This document shows, piece after piece, positions 23,922-27,345 of a DNA stretch of 27,345 nucleotides. Source of the DNA: CAYNST01 sp964399955. Lineage in GTDB: Bacteria > Pseudomonadota > Gammaproteobacteria > Pseudomonadales > Cellvibrionaceae. The stretch covers positions 1-27,345 of the forward strand of contig CAYNST010000040.1 in NCBI GenBank assembly GCA_964399955.1, written 5' to 3'. How positions within the stretch are numbered: the stretch's first letter is position 1; each line of letters opens with the position of its first letter. The position numbers were made by a program, and so were the translations under genes. A model generated the notes under the pieces. It searched no databases and was not told the DNA's origin. It was given only the letters and a program-made list of their open reading frames with translations.

Positions 23922-23943
23922 CGTTTGTTCCCCCAAACAAACG
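23922..23943 (+). repeat. hairpin CGTTTGTT / AACAAACG
   Basis: Perfect 8-bp stem (23922-23929 and 23936-23943) around the loop CCCCCA. It lies 72 bp upstream of the intrinsic terminator and would be part of the same transcript. Confidence 0.45.
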
Positions 23944-24014
23944 GGCACCAGTAGAGTGGTCTCGGCTACTCGATGAGGATGAAAGTCCTTCATGTTTCAC
24001 TCCTAATGGTCCTG

Positions 24015-24050
24015 GCCCGGCACTCTCCCCTGAGCGCCGGGCATTTTTTT
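24015..24050 (+). terminator. intrinsic terminator upstream of the DUF349 gene
   Basis: GCCCGGC (24015-24021) pairs with GCCGGGC (24036-24042); CTC/GAG can extend the stem inside the 14-nt loop. An A and seven T (24044-24050) follow. It ends either the tesB transcript, 310 nt after its stop, or a separate small RNA. Confidence 0.85.
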
Positions 24051-24312
24051 GGCTCGACACTCCAACAGTTGGCGCCTCATTCTGGAACCTCTCTGCCAGA
24101 TCCTGATACCATGGGTTCCAGGCAAATCCAAGTTCCCAGCACGGCAGCGGTTGTCATTAGAGCACCGGCGTCTCGCGTTGCATTATGTGAATTTGCAACT
24201 GCAACTGGCCTTTGTTCAAGGCTATCCGCCAGCCCGGGCAACGCACGTCGTGATAGACTGGAACCTGCCGTTCAACGCCCTCCCAGACCGCCTACAGGAT
24301 TCAAATTTCGCC

Positions 24313-27138
24313 ATGGCACTGTTCTCACGCTTTTTCAAACGAAAAGAACCAGAGACATTGGAGCAAAAAATTGCTGCGCTTGAAAGCGCTGGCGTGACCG
24401 AGCGGTTGCGCATGGCAAAAGAAGCACCGGAAGCCGACGTTCGCGCCGCTGCAATTGGCGGCCTGCCCTACAGCCAGGATTTGGTCAATATGGCACTGAC
24501 GGACAACTCGGCGGTTGCTACAGCGGCCAGGCGAAGACTGGGACACCTGCTGGACGAAGGCACAATCAGCGTCGACAACCTGGCAAAAAAAGTAAGTGAC
24601 CCTGCTCTGCTGGTGCAGCTTTGCGCTTACTCCAGCCAGGCGGGCACGGGTTTGGTCGAGCAACTGGACGACGAAGAAATGCTGCTTCCTCTTGCGGAAA
24701 ACGGCGCAACTACGCAGCTTCGGCAAGCGGCAGCAACCAAGATACGCTCCTTCGACCGCCTGTCCGCGCTGGCCAAGACGGCGCGGGGCAAAGACAAGGC
24801 AGTCTATAAAATAGTCAAAGCCAAGCTGGACGTCTTTAAACTGCAGCAACAACAGAAGGCACTACGAGACGACGAGCTGCGATCGCTCTGCAGTCAAATG
24901 GAGCAATTGGCCAAGCGCAAACTGGATGACATTTTCACCGCCCGCCTGTCTCAGATACACAACGCCTGGCAAGCCATGGCAACCGAAGCCGAGCCCGACC
25001 TGAAACACCGCTTTCAGGAAGCGGCTGACCGCTGCCAGGCCAAACTGGACGAAGCCGCAGCCGAGCAGCGCGCCGCAGCCGAGAAAGAAGCCCGGGATCT
25101 GGCCGCAAAGCAGCAGCTGCTGGACGCACTGCTTGGTCTGGAGCAGTTCATCATTGATTTGTACACCAGCGAGAATACCGCCGAATGTGCAGAGCGTGTG
25201 CCACAACTGGAGGCAGGCGTTGAGCGTGCACTGACCGAAGTGCGCGCCGAAAACCTGGACACACAACAGGAATCCAAGCGGGCCGAAACGCTGCTGCAGA
25301 CCGCTCGTGCTTTATTATTGGACTTGCAGCAGCATGGCACCCTGGCAGAGCTCAATGCCCAACTGCTGCAGGAAACAGGCGATGACGCAGCCAATGTGCC
25401 CGCAGCCGTCAAAAGCATCATCGCTCACGCCCGGGTCCTTAAGAAGCTGCCGCCACCTAATGTTGTTGCTGTTACCCTGCAACATTTGAACAACTGGCTT
25501 GATCAACGCAAGGCGCGGCAACAGGCCGGCAAACAGCAACTCGCGCAAATGGACAACCTGCTGCGGCGCGCTCGCTGGGCGATAGATAACGGCCATGTGG
25601 GCCGCTCCAGGGCCATCCTCCGAGATATTTCCGCACTGGCAGCCAAGCTCGACCGCATCCCCCCGGCCACAGAGACCAAAATTGCCGATTTACAGGCGTC
25701 GGTCAGCAAGTTGGGAGACTGGCACGAATTCGCCGTGACGCCTAAAAAGCAAGCGCTGATTGAGCAGATGCAGGCATTGGCTGGCAGCAATCTGGAACCC
25801 ACGGAGCTGGCCGATCGCATACAACAACTGCAAAAGGCTTGGCGGGAGTTGTGCCGTGGCGGGCAAAACCAGGATGAAAGCCTGTGGGCGCAGTTTCAAG
25901 AGGCTTCGCAGCAGGCCTATCAACCCTGTGAGGCGCACTTCGCCGAGCAGAACCGCATCCGAGAAGAAAACGCCAGCAACCGGCACACGCTTCTTGCGCA
26001 ACTGCGGGAATATCTCGACGCCTACGACTGGGAAAACGCTCAGTGGAAGGAAGTGGAATCCACTCTGCAACTGTCCCGACAAGCCTGGCAAAGCTACTGG
26101 CCCATCCCTCGGCGGCTGGTCAAAGACCTGCAAGCCGAGTTTGATCAGGTTTTGGATGCGCTGTACGCCAAGCTGAATGCGGAATACGAACGCAACCGCG
26201 CCAAAAAGCAGGCCCTGCTGGCCCAGGCCGAGCAGCTGCTCGCACTGTCTGATTCACGTATGGCGATTGAACAAGCCAAACAACTGCAACAGCAGTGGCA
26301 GGCCGTGGGCCGCTGCAAGCGCAAGGACGATCAAAAGCTCTGGCAAAATTTCCGCAAACACTGCGACGCGGTATTTGCCAAGCGCCAAACAGAAAACGAG
26401 CAATTAAAAGCTGAACGGGAGGCCGCCAAGCAGGAAGCCGAACGTCTGCTTGAGGAAATAAACAGTTGCCTGGCCCTGCAGGGCCAGGCCCTGCTCAACG
26501 CCAGGGAGCAAATAGATGGCTATGTACAAGCGTTTAAAGCCATTGGCGAGCTGCCCAGAGACAGCAGTAAGACCATGGCCGGCCGCTTTGACACCTTGAT
26601 GGACCAGCTTGAGCAGAAGTTGGCAAAGGCCAGAACCGGCCTGCAGCGACAGCGCTGGCTGGATGTTCTTGCTGCTGCAGACTTGATTCGCCAATACGAA
26701 TTGGCTGTGTTGGCAGGTGAGGAGGCAAGCGCCCCAGCCGAGCTTGCCACTGCCGTTCTGGAAAAAGCCGCACTGTGGCCCGCCGGGGCTTACTCCCAAC
26801 TGGAGCTGCGCGTCAACGCCGCGCCCACACTTTCCGAAGACCAACAGCAAGAGGCAATCAACACTCTGCGCAGGCTTTGCATTCGCTCGGAGGTGGTACT
26901 GGGCCAGGAATCACCCGACCAGGACAAGGCCGCGCGGATGGAATATCAGGTTGCACTCTTGCAACAAGGTTTGGGGCAGGCTGAGCTGCCCGACGACAAT
27001 ACGCTGGCCGATGTTATTCTGGAATGGCTGTCGGCGCCCGCTGTGCCCGACCAGAGCTACCACATTTACCTCAAGCGCCTGGACAAGGCGTGGGGATTGG
27101 GCCTGCCACAAGGCAAAAGCAGTGCGGTCAACGCCTAA
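24313..27138 (+). CDS. large DUF349 coiled-coil protein
   Basis: A 941-residue, Gln/Ala/Leu-rich, mostly helical cytoplasmic protein with long coiled-coil stretches and no signal peptide or membrane helix. It begins M-A-L-F-S-R-F-F-K-R-K-E-P, typical of gammaproteobacterial DUF349 proteins. DUF349-like units, each with a Trp-containing helix followed by L-W-x-x-F, lie near residues 505-545 (W-R-E-L ... L-W-A-Q-F), 585-620 (W-Q-S-Y-W-P-I-P) and 655-690 (W-Q-A-V-G ... L-W-Q-N-F-R-K-H-C-D-A-V-F), with a weaker one near 214. Function is unknown. ATG 24313 is chosen because family homology starts there; AGGA is 13 nt upstream. The frame is open to 24049, but that part lies in the terminator region and looks non-coding. 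Confidence 0.88.
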   Translation: MALFSRFFKRKEPETLEQKIAALESAGVTERLRMAKEAPEADVRAAAIGGLPYSQDLVNMALTDNSAVATAARRRLGHLLDEGTISVDNLAKKVSDPALLVQLCAYSSQAGTGLVEQLDDEEMLLPLAENGATTQLRQAAATKIRSFDRLSALAKTARGKDKAVYKIVKAKLDVFKLQQQQKALRDDELRSLCSQMEQLAKRKLDDIFTARLSQIHNAWQAMATEAEPDLKHRFQEAADRCQAKLDEAAAEQRAAAEKEARDLAAKQQLLDALLGLEQFIIDLYTSENTAECAERVPQLEAGVERALTEVRAENLDTQQESKRAETLLQTARALLLDLQQHGTLAELNAQLLQETGDDAANVPAAVKSIIAHARVLKKLPPPNVVAVTLQHLNNWLDQRKARQQAGKQQLAQMDNLLRRARWAIDNGHVGRSRAILRDISALAAKLDRIPPATETKIADLQASVSKLGDWHEFAVTPKKQALIEQMQALAGSNLEPTELADRIQQLQKAWRELCRGGQNQDESLWAQFQEASQQAYQPCEAHFAEQNRIREENASNRHTLLAQLREYLDAYDWENAQWKEVESTLQLSRQAWQSYWPIPRRLVKDLQAEFDQVLDALYAKLNAEYERNRAKKQALLAQAEQLLALSDSRMAIEQAKQLQQQWQAVGRCKRKDDQKLWQNFRKHCDAVFAKRQTENEQLKAEREAAKQEAERLLEEINSCLALQGQALLNAREQIDGYVQAFKAIGELPRDSSKTMAGRFDTLMDQLEQKLAKARTGLQRQRWLDVLAAADLIRQYELAVLAGEEASAPAELATAVLEKAALWPAGAYSQLELRVNAAPTLSEDQQQEAINTLRRLCIRSEVVLGQESPDQDKAARMEYQVALLQQGLGQAELPDDNTLADVILEWLSAPAVPDQSYHIYLKRLDKAWGLGLPQGKSSAVNA

Positions 27139-27174
27139 CAGCCCGTGCAGAAGCTAATTATTTACATTAAACAC

Positions 27175-27202
27175 TTGATTCCTTTCGGATATTCGGTATG
27201 AT
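27175..27202 (+). promoter_or_regulatory. promoter of tRNA-Pro
   Basis: TTGATT (27175-27180, 4 of 6) and TATGAT (27197-27202, 5 of 6) are spaced by 16 bp, behind an AT-rich upstream stretch (TTATTTACATTAAA). A GC-rich discriminator (GCCCTCC) follows the -10, as in stringently controlled stable-RNA promoters. The start would fall about 28 nt ahead of the tRNA. Confidence 0.6.
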
Positions 27203-27237
27203 TTGCCCTCCTCGCAGCCACTGTGCTGCAAGGGTTT

Positions 27238-27314
27238 CGGAGCGTAGCGCAGCCTGGTAGCGCACTACACTGGGGGTGTAGTGGTCGTGGGTTCAAATCC
27301 CGCCGCTCCGACCA
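27238..27314 (+). tRNA. tRNA-Pro (anticodon GGG)
   Basis: A 77-nt cloverleaf with encoded CCA. The acceptor stem CGGAGCG/CGCTCCG is perfect, the D-arm contains GCGC-AGCCTGGTA-GCGC, the anticodon stem is CTACA/TGTAG with loop CTGGGGG and anticodon GGG at 27272-27274, and the T-arm is GTGGG-TTCAAAT-CCCGC. The C at position 1 and the overall sequence resemble E. coli proL. It reads CCC codons. Confidence 0.98.
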
Positions 27315-27345
27315 ATTCCTCACCTGGCTATCACAGCTTGATGCC

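Larger units (their letters stand above)
23705..24312. other. intergenic region with dyads and an intrinsic terminator
   Basis: About 610 bp without a convincing gene. It contains a 17-nt interrupted palindrome (23795-23811), a 12-bp palindrome (23829-23840), a hairpin (23922-23943) and a strong terminator (24015-24050). Frames open on the + strand across it lack ribosome binding sites at their start codons. The arrangement suggests a small RNA or a long tesB 3' UTR. Confidence 0.55.

Noticed and set aside
23973..24383. An attenuator-type leader peptide rich in Val/Leu before the terminator at 24015-24050
   Set aside because: The frame M-R-M-K-V-L-H-V-S-L-L-M-V-L has no stop near the terminator but runs on into the DUF349 gene region, and the downstream gene is not an amino-acid biosynthesis gene.

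Overview
The window looks like chromosomal DNA of a gammaproteobacterium, probably a marine or environmental relative of the Pseudomonadales/Cellvibrionales. The evidence is the gene set and sequence style: exonuclease III of near E. coli length, Prc/Tsp protease, TesB, ETF subunits divergent from ETF-ubiquinone oxidoreductase, a DUF349 coiled-coil protein and a CCA-encoding tRNA-Pro(GGG). No insertion sequence, phage gene, CRISPR array or rRNA was seen. Taxonomy below class level is inference.

Left part (1-4772): the last codons of an upstream gene (+), a small PGPGW-like membrane protein and an MFS transporter (both -), then a CopZ-like heavy-metal-associated protein (+) behind a promoter with a long 19-bp spacer, and an SLC13-type permease with two RCK_C domains (+).

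Centre left (4773-7532): a gene-free stretch of about 700 bp with a direct repeat, a 14-bp palindrome and a candidate promoter leads into a compact three-gene operon. It encodes a secreted Cys-rich precursor peptide with EGKCG/EGACG repeats (BufA/HvfA type), a DUF692 MNIO enzyme (BufB/HvfB) and a DUF2063 partner protein (BufC/HvfC). This is a bufferin-type RiPP system. Its known relatives modify the repeat cysteines and bind copper. It is the most distinctive system in the window; its repeat layout and the EGACG variant sites are the unusual part.

Centre (7477-15370): an M61-like exported metallopeptidase (-) overlaps the end of bufC. Divergent from it is a PrcB-like lipoprotein (+), which faces a 1048-residue subtilisin-family lipoprotein protease with PKD and PPC-like domains (-). 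After a 0.7-kb stretch without a convincing gene comes the Prc/Tsp periplasmic protease (+). This makes a protease-rich cell-envelope region.

Right part (15413-27314): an intrinsic terminator, xthA (+), a 703-residue membrane hybrid histidine-kinase-like protein in which essentially every catalytic motif is degenerate (-), etfB-etfA (-) divergent from ETF-QO (+), which together carry electrons from acyl-CoA and other flavin dehydrogenases to quinone, a lipoprotein resembling the DUF4823 family (-), tesB (+), a 600-bp intergenic region with three dyads and a strong terminator, a large DUF349 protein (+), and tRNA-Pro(GGG) with its own promoter.
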